Below, piece by piece: positions 1 to 11,200 of a DNA stretch of 64,000 nucleotides. Where the stretch lies: contig NBIV01000009.1 of assembly GCA_003194525.1 (NCBI GenBank), positions 310,001 to 374,000 of the forward strand. Direction: 5' to 3'. The notes below the pieces were generated by a model. That model was not told the DNA's origin. It was given only the letters and a program-made list of their open reading frames with translations, and made no database searches. Positions within the stretch are counted from its first letter, which is position 1; each line of letters opens with the position of its first letter. Made by a program: the position numbers and the translations under genes. Source of the stretch: Gracilariopsis chorda (Eukaryota > Rhodophyta > Florideophyceae > Gracilariales > Gracilariaceae).

Positions 1-256
1 GCTGTGACGGTAGTCTCCGCTGATAACAGAACGTGAGATTGAAAGCTGTTCAGAGGCGGGCAGGGGATTGTAATAAACACAGACATGTTGTAGTAATGCC
101 GGTGGCAGTTTGAGTGAGTCTCACGGACGGGATATTATTAGACGGGAAAACGCTGTTTGCTACTTGGTAATGAGAGAGTTTCCCGCAGGTGTGATCATGT
201 GAACGACCAGGAAGCGGAAAGATAAGGAATGCACATCGAACAAGAAAGGGCGAGTT

Positions 257-746
257 CTATAGCTTGATGTCCATGTCTTTGCCTTGAGCCATTTGCTTGC
301 TGGTCGGGATCCACTTCTGGAGTCGTTCTAGCTCCATGTTTGCGAGCCACAATGCTTTGTCCAACTCATCTCCTGTAATAGAGCGCTTTTCTCTGAACTC
401 TACCGGAAGAGTGCGAAAACAGTGTGGGGGGAGGGGTATTGTTAGTGAGAGTGGGTGTCAATTTATGACATGACGTCATGAGATAATCCTACCACGGGTA
501 TAAGATAAAAAATGGGCAGGCACGACAAGTATGGACGAAAACGTCATATGTGTGCTACGTGATAGTGGTTTCTGTCCCAACATGGTAAGTTGGTAAGGGG
601 CAAAGGGGAAAACGGATATCGCACGACGCACCTTCCTTGATAGCCTGGGAAATGGAGTCGCGCTTCTTGCTAGGGTAATGGCGCACTGCTCGGAGTAAGC
701 CGCGATACAAGGCCAGCACGTTGGTGGAGGTAGTAGAGGCGGTCAT
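257..746 (-). CDS. LYR-motif (Complex1_LYR) protein, two exons
   Basis: Exon 1 is 746-632 and exon 2 is 399-257, separated by a 232-bp intron (631-400) that begins GTGCGT and ends GGTAG on the minus strand. Splicing in phase 1 gives an uninterrupted 85-residue protein ending in IKL before TAG. The N-terminus carries the family signature L-Y-R at residues 13-15, followed by the usual basic and aromatic helix. Exon 2 supplies the rest of the three-helix bundle, ending in a conserved-looking ERLQKWIP segment. LYR proteins are small, usually mitochondrial adaptors that act with acyl carrier protein in Fe-S cluster delivery or respiratory complex assembly; which member this is cannot be told. An upstream in-frame ATG at 845 would add 33 residues. 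I prefer 746 because TASTTS directly precedes the LYR helix. The gene is divergent from the MAP kinase kinase gene, about 370 bp away. Confidence 0.8.
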
Positions 747-1113
747 GGCGGGGCCGATCTGACAGAATGCGCTGGGCTTGCTGGTCGAGTTGAGGCAGAA
801 TGCAAAAAGGCTAAACAAAGGCGAAAGGAGGGGCGCGAAGCGCAAAGAGAGAGAAAAAGGGCGAGTAATCTTTCGTCAGCGCACGACAGACAGTGCACAA
901 CAACGCGCTATCGTGACGCGAGCAACGCGCCACGAGGTGCGCGCGGTGCCACTGGTGGACCGGTGGACCGGCACTTCCACATCACACGGAACGCACCAGT
1001 GGGCGCTACACGCAGTGCCAAAAAGGTACGTATACATGAGTAGCCGTCCTTCTTGTATTTAACAAAAGGTACATGCGCGTCGTGCACTCCGTAGCAACAA
1101 TCCACTCCTTCCC

Positions 1114-3966
1114 ATGCATTCGACGCGCCCGCCCCGCGAGTCTTCTCGCACCGCAATGTTTTCCAACTTCGTCAATAACATCCGTTCAAAGACCCGCTCC
1201 CCCCGTACCTCCGCTGATTCCTTCTCCAACTCCCACTCCCACCAGCGCGTTTCCCCAGAATCCACGCAGCTGAAGCTCGACACCAAGCTCTTCCCCGCGA
1301 AGCACCCAAACGCAATGTTGCCATCCTCCTCCTCTTCCTCCTCCTCCGCCACCCTACCCCTCACCCCCTCCGCCTCCACTGCCGATTCTCGGCATGGCAA
1401 CCGCAGTTTGCTCCGCTTTGGCCGCTCGAAAGAACTCACTTCCGACCTCACCTCCGATAAGTCACCCCTCTCTTCAGCCGCCTTGACAGGCATTCGAGAA
1501 GCACTCCCCGATCGTATTCGAGTCGATCAGCCCACCTCTGAACATCGATTCTCGCGTCGCGGTCCCCGCGGCCAGCGGGTGAACAGCATTCTCGACTACT
1601 CTTCCCGTGCACTCAACTATCGTTTCCAAGCCCTCACTGCTGAAACCCCGCAGCCGCCCTTCATCCGTGCTCAACAGTCCCACGGATCATTTCAACGTGT
1701 TCATTCCCCTCAACGCTTGTCTACCAATCCTCTCGATGACACTAGCTCTGCGAGCGCCTCATCCTTGTCGCGCTCCAAGGATGATGTCTTGACTAACACT
1801 CTGCCTCACGAACGCCAAAGAACACAAAAGTCGGGCAATCCTCTTCGCAGACCACGCGCTAGTCGAGTCATGTCCAACGTTGATCATCTGTTTCGCCGCG
1901 ATTACGACTCGAAACGCTCGCTGCGTCACACTCACGGACGCCCTGAACAAACCACCTCCGAACACGACAATCCTGACGGCTCGACGAGTCGAAAATCGAC
2001 TCATCCAGCTTCTCTGTCTCTCGGTTTTGACACCCATCCAATTTCTAGGTCTGCAGTTCGCCATATCACGGGCTCAGCCACGTCGCAGTCGAAGACGGAC
2101 TTGTCTTACAGGAAGGGTTATTCCGCCCACAAAGCAGGTTTCAACCATTCCTTCTCTGTCACGGAAAAGGTTTTCGATTCATCTGGACAACGAGAAGAGC
2201 GCGTATCAGCGGATGCCGCATGCCCCATGCGCGAGAAAGAGCAGGCGCTTGCCAACTTGGGGCGAAGTCAGTCTACTCCTGCGAAACGAACAGCAAAGTC
2301 AAAGTTTCGTGGACTACTGAAACTGTCGCCACTCATGGTTCCAAGATCTCAAAGCTCAAGTAACAACAGTAACGTTCACTTTAAGTTTGTAAGAGACTCT
2401 TCTGGAAAGAGGCAAGCCATTAAGGAAGACAGCATTATTTACGTTGGCCTTCGCAACCAAGACAATCCTAGCAACGCAAGTATCACCGGCTCAACCGACC
2501 AATCACCTCGCGTCCGAAGTCCTCAAAGTCCAAATCGTGTAACATCCTCGCTATCGCCCTCATCGCGCTCTTCTCCGATCACTGCGGCCAACTCCACCGG
2601 AGCTCTCGGTGTACGTTCAGTAGCCCCTACAGATATTTGGAATGGCGCACCCCGTCGTACCGCAAGCGGTTGGAGTGGTAACGTAGACAATCATTTCACT
2701 GAAGCTGATCAAAGACTATATGAGCAAGAATACTCTGCACTCTCAACTACTTCATCGGCTACTGCATTGAGCAACTCTAACAAAGTTCGTGAAGCTATCT
2801 CCCCGCTGGCCGAAGTCACTGAAGACAGCTTCATTCTTCAGATCGAAGACACGTATATAGACGGCGGATTTGTTATCTCCCTAAATGGTCTTGAGGGAAC
2901 ACCCGAGAAACTTGTAAGAAAAGTCTCTAACGGGTTTGACATCGACGGGGTCCCGACGTCGAGTAGAAACCTAATCATTGTGCGAAGCTTTGATGAGTTC
3001 ACCCGGATAAGTACAATTCGCGGAAACGGAACTCTGGGGACGGGAATCACTGGTTCTGTCTACCTCGCTAGACATGAGCCCACGGGGAAAAAGGTAGCGG
3101 TCAAGAGAATTAATGCTTTTGATGAGAAGAAAAGGGAACAACTCAAGAAGGAGTTGACAACGCTCATTAGTCATGAGAGCAGGTTTTTGGTACGCTCTCA
3201 TGGCGCGTTTTATGATGGCAAAGAAGGGGTCCACATTGTTCTCGAGTACATGGATCGCGGTTCTCTGGATGACGTAGTTTCTATGTTTGGGAAGATTCCG
3301 GAATCTGTATTGCGCCGAATCACCGAACACTGTCTGCGCGGCCTGAAATTCCTTCATGAAAACCATGTCTTACATCGTGACGTGAAGACAGGAAACATAT
3401 TGCTATCGCGTAGGCTTGGACGAGCAAAACTTGGTGATTTCGGTCTGGCAAGGGATTTGAAAGAAAGCAATCCGAACGCTAACAGTATGGGTGAAGGAAG
3501 CACCTCCGAGACCAAGACCTTCGTTGGTACATTTGCTTACATGTCACCTGAAAGGCTACATGGAGACAGCTACACATACGCTAGTGATATATGGGGACTG
3601 GGTATGGTTGTTGTAGAATGCGCTCTAGGCAGACCTCCATTCGACAGTCTCCATCAGTATTTTGATATTGTTCAAGCAGTGGAGGGGACACCACCAGCGT
3701 CTCTTGTCGAAGGAAAGGTTTCTGGGGATCTCGTGGACTTCATCCGCCTTAGCACTGCACATAATCCGACGAGAAGACAAACTGCGTCTCAGCTTCTTAA
3801 GCATCGATGGATTGAAAAAGGCCGAGATGATCCAGATGCACTGAGACGATGGCTTCATGAACTACCAGGCCTTCATCATGACATCGTGAGTGAGCGTTCC
3901 GGCGGGTCGGTACGGGCTCAGGCACGACAGTTAGAACGAATGCGAGAGACGAACCAACTACGTTAG
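1114..3966 (+). CDS. MAP kinase kinase (STE7-like) with very long N-terminal tail
   Basis: A 950-residue ORF with no visible intron. Residues 1 to about 620 are Ser/Arg/Pro-rich, low complexity and probably disordered. The C-terminal third is a protein kinase domain: glycine loop around 640-647 (GTGITGSV), VAVK lysine 664, HRDVK with catalytic Asp 756, DFG Asp 775, then VGTFAYMSPERL, the form of the APE motif typical of MAP kinase kinases. YASDIWGLGMVVVECALGRPPF also fits that group. The activation segment is longer than usual and rich in Ser/Thr. By family knowledge it should phosphorylate a MAP kinase on Thr and Tyr in the cytoplasm or nucleus. Typical members have 350-400 residues, so the tail is unusual. 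A second ATG at 1156 (MFSNFV) is an equally possible start. Confidence 0.85.
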   Translation: MHSTRPPRESSRTAMFSNFVNNIRSKTRSPRTSADSFSNSHSHQRVSPESTQLKLDTKLFPAKHPNAMLPSSSSSSSSATLPLTPSASTADSRHGNRSLLRFGRSKELTSDLTSDKSPLSSAALTGIREALPDRIRVDQPTSEHRFSRRGPRGQRVNSILDYSSRALNYRFQALTAETPQPPFIRAQQSHGSFQRVHSPQRLSTNPLDDTSSASASSLSRSKDDVLTNTLPHERQRTQKSGNPLRRPRASRVMSNVDHLFRRDYDSKRSLRHTHGRPEQTTSEHDNPDGSTSRKSTHPASLSLGFDTHPISRSAVRHITGSATSQSKTDLSYRKGYSAHKAGFNHSFSVTEKVFDSSGQREERVSADAACPMREKEQALANLGRSQSTPAKRTAKSKFRGLLKLSPLMVPRSQSSSNNSNVHFKFVRDSSGKRQAIKEDSIIYVGLRNQDNPSNASITGSTDQSPRVRSPQSPNRVTSSLSPSSRSSPITAANSTGALGVRSVAPTDIWNGAPRRTASGWSGNVDNHFTEADQRLYEQEYSALSTTSSATALSNSNKVREAISPLAEVTEDSFILQIEDTYIDGGFVISLNGLEGTPEKLVRKVSNGFDIDGVPTSSRNLIIVRSFDEFTRISTIRGNGTLGTGITGSVYLARHEPTGKKVAVKRINAFDEKKREQLKKELTTLISHESRFLVRSHGAFYDGKEGVHIVLEYMDRGSLDDVVSMFGKIPESVLRRITEHCLRGLKFLHENHVLHRDVKTGNILLSRRLGRAKLGDFGLARDLKESNPNANSMGEGSTSETKTFVGTFAYMSPERLHGDSYTYASDIWGLGMVVVECALGRPPFDSLHQYFDIVQAVEGTPPASLVEGKVSGDLVDFIRLSTAHNPTRRQTASQLLKHRWIEKGRDDPDALRRWLHELPGLHHDIVSERSGGSVRAQARQLERMRETNQLR

Positions 3967-4976
3967 CTTAGTGATCATTCAGTCCAATCAAATCAGCGCT
4001 GGTGACATGATCGCCATGTAGAGTATACGTCTTCTCCCGGGAAGATAGACGATCGTACAATGTCCGCGCAATGGTTTGGTCATCTTCCGCGATCCGCTAT
4101 AAAGGAACCTTCGTCTGTTCACCGATCAAGTGATTTGACCATGAACTAATCAGTATTCTCTTTATTCATGCTGCTGGGTTGAGAGGATCATGTGCTGATG
4201 CAGGTATCCGTGTAACCCTTATCTCGCCTGGCCAGTCATGCGCTCATACCAAGTTCAGCATGTTTCAGCTCCCTTGATGCTACCTTAGCGTGAAGATGAT
4301 AGATGTCCCTTGGAAAGTTAGCGGTCCTGCTACTCTTTTAGAAGCGTAACGTAGTTTCTTGAACGAAATCAAGTGTTGGAAAGCTTCTTGAATGACTCAA
4401 ACGAAGTGCTGGTGTTTTAGCGATAATGGAACACTTTTAACTCATTTGTGCTTTGTTTGTGTCTAGGTTTGGGGGTTAGGATACGTTTATGGGCGCACCC
4501 CGCTAATTCTCGAGGAGTGGTGGGAATTCTGGTCTAGATACCCCTCTCTCCGTAATCCCCTGGTCTTTACATATAAACATATAGGATCACAGCTATAGCA
4601 AGTTTCTTACGTCGAATAGAAAGACCGACGAAGAGGCCCCACGTGTACCCGGAAGGAGGAACATGGTCCCCATAACAAGAAACAACAATAATCATTGCTT
4701 TATGATATTGTCATGCTTCCTACATCTTCAAAAAAGCGGGTCTACTGCATAAGTATTACTTGCCTGTGCGATTCTAAATCAGAGCGAAGCATAACTTCTC
4801 ATTTAATTACCACGACTCTCACTGGTTTCGAGATAGAGAACACACGGAACTTTAGGTGTTTTCCGGACCACACCGAATTACCGAAGGGGGCCAAAAACTA
4901 CGGAAAGTTAAAGGTTAACTGGTTACCAAGGAGCTATTCTTTTTGCGCTCGAGAAAGAGGACCTAACCTAAACTAA
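3967..4976. other. intergenic, nothing recognised
   Basis: About 1 kb between the kinase stop and the Harbinger-like element. Short ORFs here have no recognisable motif and no coding-like composition, and I see no repeat. Confidence 0.5.
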
Positions 4977-5773
4977 GGCCATCTCCAACGTGGACGTGAT
5001 GGTCAGTTTATTGACATCTTTTGACCATCAAAGTAAGAAAACTACACCCACCGCGAGATGATGATGAAGATTTGTTTTCATTTTGGATCGACATCATGAT
5101 CGAAAACGACCCCGCTTTCATCCCCATTTTGATGGAAGATGAAACGCGGGAAATCATCACCGAAACACTTTGACGCTCTACTGGCGCCAACAACAGAAGA
5201 CCGAAACAACCGTACGTCGTTAAACTTGTATCCTTTATGAAGCAAGTATCTGACACTGTATCATCTGATTTCTTGTGCTTCACGCTCGCTGTTACAACCG
5301 CTCATTACCATGGGTATTGGAAAAGCGCGGAACAAAGAGGAAAGAGCTGCGTTGGCACGTTCGTGGATATATGCCTCTACAGACGCCGCCATAGGAAAAA
5401 ACCAGAAAAGAGAGCAGTTTATCGAGAAAGTGTATACCCGATTCAAAAGTTACGCTCCTCTTTCGGCACAAGCAGGACGATATGCTTCAAGAAGCTTAGA
5501 AAGCTGCCGCCAAAAGTTTGTGCGACTATGTCATCATCGTCAGAGTCGTCGCTGAACAGAGACTGCATGATTCAGCGACGACTCTGAGAACGACGAATCC
5601 CTGTTCGTTCTGAAATAAGCATGCCGCTCTGCTTGGTTAGAGCAATGCGGTGGGAGGTCTACTGTAGATGATCACCAATCCGTTTCTTGTATTTATCAGC
5701 CGGTTATATGTCTCCAAGTGGTTCAATTACCTTTCAGTTTTGTTGATCATCCATCACAGCGTTGGAGATGACC
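4977..5773 (+). mobile_element. short PIF/Harbinger-type DNA transposon
   Basis: The 797-bp unit begins GGCCATCTCCAACG and ends with the inverted form CGTTGGAGATGACC (13 of 14 positions match). A further shared TGATGG lies inside each terminus. It is flanked on both sides by TAA (4974-4976 and 5774-5776), the 3-bp target duplication typical of PIF/Harbinger. No DDE transposase is visible, so it is probably non-autonomous. It contains a Myb/SANT-like ORF, the accessory protein type that accompanies Harbinger transposases. Confidence 0.8.
5310..5555 (+). CDS. Myb/SANT-like protein remnant inside the Harbinger element
   Basis: An 81-residue ORF. Its pattern A-R-S-W, S/T-D-A-A-I-G-K-N-Q, F-x-x-K-V-Y-x-R-F and R-S-L-E-S-C-R-Q-K-F resembles the trihelix/Myb-SANT-like domain of Harbinger ORF1 proteins, which bind the element termini and help the transposase enter the nucleus (family knowledge). 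The spacing of the aromatic and basic positions is preserved, but the protein is short. An acidic coding-like stretch lies upstream around 5060-5170 on the same strand in another frame, so this is probably a broken copy of a longer protein. Confidence 0.55.
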   Translation: MGIGKARNKEERAALARSWIYASTDAAIGKNQKREQFIEKVYTRFKSYAPLSAQAGRYASRSLESCRQKFVRLCHHRQSRR

Positions 5774-5939
5774 TAAGATTCGTAGGACTTGTGTATGGAT
5801 AGCAAAATTGCTTTCATCGAGAAAATGAAACAACTTATCACATAATCTTGATATGCATTGTTTACTCTTCAAGTTCAGGGGAAGATAGCTCTCACAGCGC
5901 CACCGACTGGTAAAGAGTTAATACATAATGTTACCGTTC

Positions 5940-6095
5940 GGTACATCTCTCTCTCTTTACGGGTACACTAGTTTAATGTCTACATAGCGTAGAGCGTTTC
6001 AAATAGAAGTAGTGCTCTCTCACGAGGAAAACCAGTACTCGTTCAGGCCATTTCGGATGATATCGTTAACGGTAAGTCTGTGCCGTTCCCGCATA
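5940..6095 (-). repeat. copy of the LINE 3'-end repeat found at 17.3 and 18.3 kb
   Basis: The stretch with CTACATAGCG, GTTCTCTCAC-like and CAGGCC-like blocks aligns in order with 17,338-17,480 and 18,350-18,490, although diverged. The two other copies lie just downstream of LINE RNase H remnants on the minus strand, so this is probably the 3' tail of a third, truncated LINE insertion. Confidence 0.5.
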
Positions 6096-7590
6096 CTTGG
6101 AAAGCATATTCTGCGAGATCGAACCCTCAAAGGACATCTGAGAACATATTGGTCGACGTCATTCAATACCCCCGGCCTACATCTGCATACTATTCTTCGC
6201 TTCAATAAGTGTGTTCCCAAAGGATGTAGACATGGTGTATGTCCTCGGTACCTACATACTCAAGATAGCAGTTTTTCAGTTCGATTATCATGGAGAGAAA
6301 TGTGTCACTTTTTTCCTTTTGGATGCCCTTAGAAGAAGGAAAGTTATCCGGGCCAAAGCTTCTTACATAGGCTTTGGTGACATAACGTCGAAGTTTGTTA
6401 GGCTACGAGGTTTAGAGTTTGACAAGATGGTAACAGGCTAGATTAGATATACAGAAGACTGCTTGGACGAAAACTATGAATCGCAGGAACTGAGATTCTA
6501 CCTGACAAGCAATTGGAAGGGATTGTGCTGGTTTCAAAGAGAACCGTGATGTGAGAAACATTCGGTGGCAAGAATAATTAGCCGTACCCTTGGTACACAA
6601 TGATTTTCTTGAACAGAAACACGATAACAATTAACGTTGTATGTCCTCTGGCTTCCTGGTTATTGTGTGGTTGTTCAAAATGAGTCCTTAGTTAGGCTGA
6701 CTCGGCAGCTTCTCTCTATTCCAACTGACATCTTAGATGTACCGCAGAGGAACCGCCAGCGTATGCTCACGCGGCAGAAAACTTGAAGCGTGCTTTGGGA
6801 GATGAAGCGGTCGCTTCGTCAGGCATATACAGCCTTCTCGCAGGTAGCTATCGAGCAAGCTCCACGTTCCAATCTGTCGCCACGTTTAATATGAGATCAG
6901 TATGGGTTCTTACGCTGCTGATACTCCACCCTCAGGCTGCAGAGCAAGATCCCGCTCGCTCTGTTGCGAAGGTGGAGAACGGGTTGCGTATTTTTTTTTG
7001 CTACGATGCCGCTGACATGGTTCATCCAGACACAGCGAATTTGTCTCTCAAAGAGGGGCACGGGCTTACAGCGATGGACAAAGTCCGAGCCCCAGGAGCG
7101 TTCAGCTTCTATAGAAACGCAGGGTTTCTTTCTGAAAGAACCCCTTGGGTCTCTTTCGAATCAGAACAGCGGCCTGCACTTCCTAACCCTTTCCCTTCCG
7201 TAACGTAGAGAACAACAACGTTTGTCTCTAGCGATAGATACCAATGGCAAATGAAGCAGGAGCTTAGGCTGAAACGCACTGAGAGGACAAAGGGGATGTA
7301 AGCTTATGGCGAGAGATGCACGTCGGGATAAACTGGCGTCCTGTTATCTCTTCACTCTGCTACACATACGGTGTGGTTGGAATATATGTGTACGTGTAGC
7401 TTTTTTGACCATGGAAGCAACGGGAACGGCTCAAACATAGTCATATGGGGCAGATGGCGGGCCGAAAACTATGATTCGCGGGAATTCGTCCATATGATAT
7501 CCGAGGCGCGAATCACATTTCGAACACGGCTAGAATCTAGTATCTAGCGGCTAGATAAGTACTGTATGTCATGTTCAACGCGTCGTCAAA
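6096..7590. other. intergenic, nothing firmly recognised
   Basis: It contains a 141-codon ORF (6783-7208, plus) without a recognisable domain and with an uneven composition. I do not call it a gene. Confidence 0.4.
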
Positions 7591-7646
7591 GAGATCTTTG
7601 CATGGCTCTGCTGACGTAGAGATCTTTGCATGGCTCTGCTGACGTA
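7591..7646. repeat. exact tandem duplication, 2 x 28 bp
   Basis: The unit GAGATCTTTGCATGGCTCTG plus CTGACGTA occurs twice back to back with no mismatch. The lack of divergence suggests a recent slippage event. A second small tandem array, GACGTCCC three times, lies at 7765-7788. Confidence 0.9.
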
Positions 7647-8211
7647 GACCATCAAGCCGTAGACTTACCTGGTAAAGGCTTGGCGGGTATGCAAGCGATG
7701 GACACGGACAAACGGATTGTGAATTCGCGCATGACAGTGGGCATGAAGTTCGCGATGCATCCGCGACGTCCCGACGTCCCGACGTCCCAAAGTCCCAACG
7801 ATGCCCCTGATAACAGACACTGGCTATCAAGGCCCCACTCCTGGCACTCAACGCGCCTAGTACCTGAAGGGCGGATGCATGCTACAACTGTCCATTGTCG
7901 TTGCTACGCTGTGCAGATGTATGGTTCTGCCCGACATTAGGTCAACAAGATGAAGCGCTTGTCCTCTTTTGTCGATTGACACTTCAACTATCACGACTTG
8001 GCACATGTACCAGGGTAGCTGTCTAAATATTTACACTTGAGATAAGAACACGCATTCACCCCCTTCATTATCGATGACGATGATGTACGCCTTTTGATGA
8101 AATACACTAAGCCTTGGCCTCCCCTGCACACCGCACCCCATCATTCAGTCCTCAGTGACGTCATGAACACACCGCCCGGGAACATTTTGGTTGCAACATC
8201 AGTCGGACACA

Positions 8212-11200
8212 TCAGTCACTTCGAGCAACGTGAGCTAATGTCCCGTTCAACTTGATCTTGAATTTCCCAACTTTGCGGTTGTCCTCTGCATCTGTTCCTG
8301 CGAGACTGCTTTCTCCATCACCAAACTCCATCCGCTCTTTGTGCTTTTTCTTTTTCTTTTTCTTTTTCTTCTCTTTCGCATCGTCGTCAGTTCGCTTGCG
8401 CTTCTTCTTCTTCTTGGGCTCTGCACCATGTAAACTGTCCACACCATTCTCCAGCCCACGGCTCTCATTGTGAGAAACAAGAGCAACATCATCTGAATCC
8501 AGACCACTGGTCGATCTAACTCCCTCGTCAGTCTCAGCCGATGCACTTCGCTTCACTGTTTTCGGGGTCGATAACATGGGTTTTGACGGGATTGGCACCG
8601 ATCTAAACGGACGGGGTTGCCGCGATTGTTTCTCAGTCCATGCCCTCTGGAAATACTTCTTGTCCTCGGAATCAAGAGGTTCCCAAGGGAAAGCTCCAAG
8701 GGGGGGAACGCTGGGCTTCGGGTGCTGTGGTTTCTTTGGATTGCCCGGCGGAACGCTGCGTAGCATGGGAAGTTTTGCTTTTGCTTCCTTATCACGAGGC
8801 TTCGAGAGCGGTGGCTTCCGCGGTGCCGGTACGGAAACCAGAGGCCTTGAGCGTGGGGGCTTGGGAGGAATGGGCCTGGAAAGCGGGGGCCTTGCAGCAG
8901 ACACATGCTGCGACCTAGGAGGTTTCCTCACGGCTTGGGCCAAAGATGCAGACTTCAGCAGAGGCTTGCTTGAAGGTGCAAGCGGTACGGTAGCATCGAC
9001 GTCGATAGGAGCCACATTTGGCTCCCTTTGAACGGGAGGACGAGGTGGCACAGGCTCATTCAATGAAATCTTGATGCTGCGCTTCTTCCCTGGCTTTGAT
9101 ACCTTCCCATTCTTGCCGTGCTTCGACGACCTTGAAGACTTGTGCGATTTCAAGGGTTTCGCATCCTTCCTTGGTTCTGTTATTTGTGGAGGAAGGGTGC
9201 TCGCATTCTTCTTCAAAGGTACCAAATTCGCTGGTTGGCGAAGCTCCGTAAGGCGAGAAGCTTCCCAGTACTCACGTCTCGTGAGAAGACATACTGGAAC
9301 TCCTGAACCCCATACGACTTTCGCAAATCTCAGGGCCGAAGCTCGTACTCTCGGATCGGGATCTTCAACCATCAACTTCTGAATCCTTACGCAAACTTGG
9401 ATGGCCCGGCTCGAATGTCGGCGGAGAGCCGATGCAAGAGGCGACGTTGAATTACGCCATAGTTTCTCCTGGGCTGCGTCACACAGTGCGTCCAGAAGCC
9501 TGTATCGAAGAACAGGCGACTCAGCGAAAGCATACTCTTCTGTTGCATCTTGTTTGCCGCAAAGCTGCTTTCGAAGGTCAACCATGCCTAACCCCGAGCT
9601 TACGCTATCTACTCGCGCCAGGATCCATAGCACAGTTTCCAGATGCCCACCATACATATTTGCAAGGCAGGATGCGGAAACTACCCGACTGGAGACAGAG
9701 CAATTGCGGCTGGAAAGCTCGTACAAGCCTTTCACGAGAGTCGGGTTCGGGCTAAATTCGCACTCCGTCATAGCTTTCAATACCTTGCCGTGGTCTTTCT
9801 CATCCTGTCGAGAAAGCTTGGCAACCTCGATGTCTGATAGCGCCTTCAGTAGCGCTGACTTTACCAGACTTGATCGCCTTGGGACCATGTGCTCAATGGC
9901 GCGGAATCTCTCCATGAGCTTGACTATTGAATCCGTTGTAGACAGCTCATCGTAGCCAGCAGTGGCATGAACAGGGTCATCAATACAATTAATGGCCACG
10001 TCCGCACACGCGCGAAATACGTCGCAGAGGAAATGATCGTCGTCAAATTCATTCCCTGTGTTATCATGCCCCGACAGTACAAGAGAAAGAAACCTGGCAG
10101 CTTCCACAGACACAGAGCCTTGTGGTCTCTTCGCTGTCCGCGACCCCTTAACTCGTGATTCAGCTACGGCAGACAAGACAGCACGCTTCACAAAATAGTT
10201 TGCGATGTTAGAGTAGTTTTGCGGTAAGAGCAAGCCGTCCTTTTCTCCGGGGCTCTCTGTGTAACTTTCACGAAAGTATAACAGCAATTTCTTTAGCCCT
10301 TCTTCAGTAGAGCTCAGAATTCTTGCCGCTTCGGCTCGAACGCGCCAGTATATTTGTTCGTCTTTCAATACAGTTAGTAGCTTGTTAACAATAACCTTAT
10401 GGCCAGATCCTGCAAGGCCCCGACATGCTTCGAACTGCCCCATTGCATCTCTTCCAGAGTTAAGCACTGAGATCCAGGCACTCTTTGTTTGTTTGAAGTT
10501 ACATTCTGTGCACCATTCCTGGTCCGGATCAAACCGAATCCACAGAATAGGGGAAGCACGTGCAGGATTCTCGTTGAACTCTTTCTCAGCTTGAGCTCCG
10601 GACTTGTGCTTGGAGCGCCGCGAATGACATGGGATTTCGGCAACGAACACAGGATCTGACACCTCCACGCTGTGATCGTACTCCCCTTCGGTCTCCATTA
10701 CCCTGATGTTTATAGTGCCTGTAAAGAGCAGACCTTTCTTCGCGGGACTGTGGCCATTTGCTAGACAATCTTGCTTGATGACAAGTTCTATACAATGTTT
10801 CCTCGCGTTATAATGATATGCCACTTGCAGTCTGGGAATTCCAGGAGAGGATGCCCAAAGTCTCACCATACTTCTTACGTCTGTTCCAATAATGCCTCGT
10901 ATTCTCTTGAGAAAAGGACCTACTCCAACGCCCTGGATCGCATCGTCAAAGCCGCTCGTAACCACGCTCAGGTTCCCGTTTGAGCTCGAATCGGCGTTGA
11001 TCAAGTCTGTAAGCTTTCGATGGAAGTGATCGCCGTCACTTGAGCTGGAATTCCGAACATGCACGATATGCTTGGACAAAATTGTATCAATCTTCGATAC
11101 AGCCGCAATCGTGGCATTGCGCCCTTCCGCGACTATGTCTCGCAACGCTCGTTTCAGAACATCGCCACCAATTCTCTTCGCGATCATGTAAACGATCATG

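Noticed and set aside
5008..5283. minus-strand ORF inside the Harbinger element
   Set aside because: Opposite frame of an acidic plus-strand coding-like stretch; Ser/Met-rich shadow.
6783..7208. 141-codon plus ORF with a hydrophobic stretch
   Set aside because: No recognisable family and no supporting context; weak coding-like composition. It could be a real small gene but cannot be supported.
8340..8420. CTTTTT-rich stretch as a microsatellite with a plus-strand ORF
   Set aside because: It encodes the poly-lysine C-terminus of TAF2 on the minus strand.
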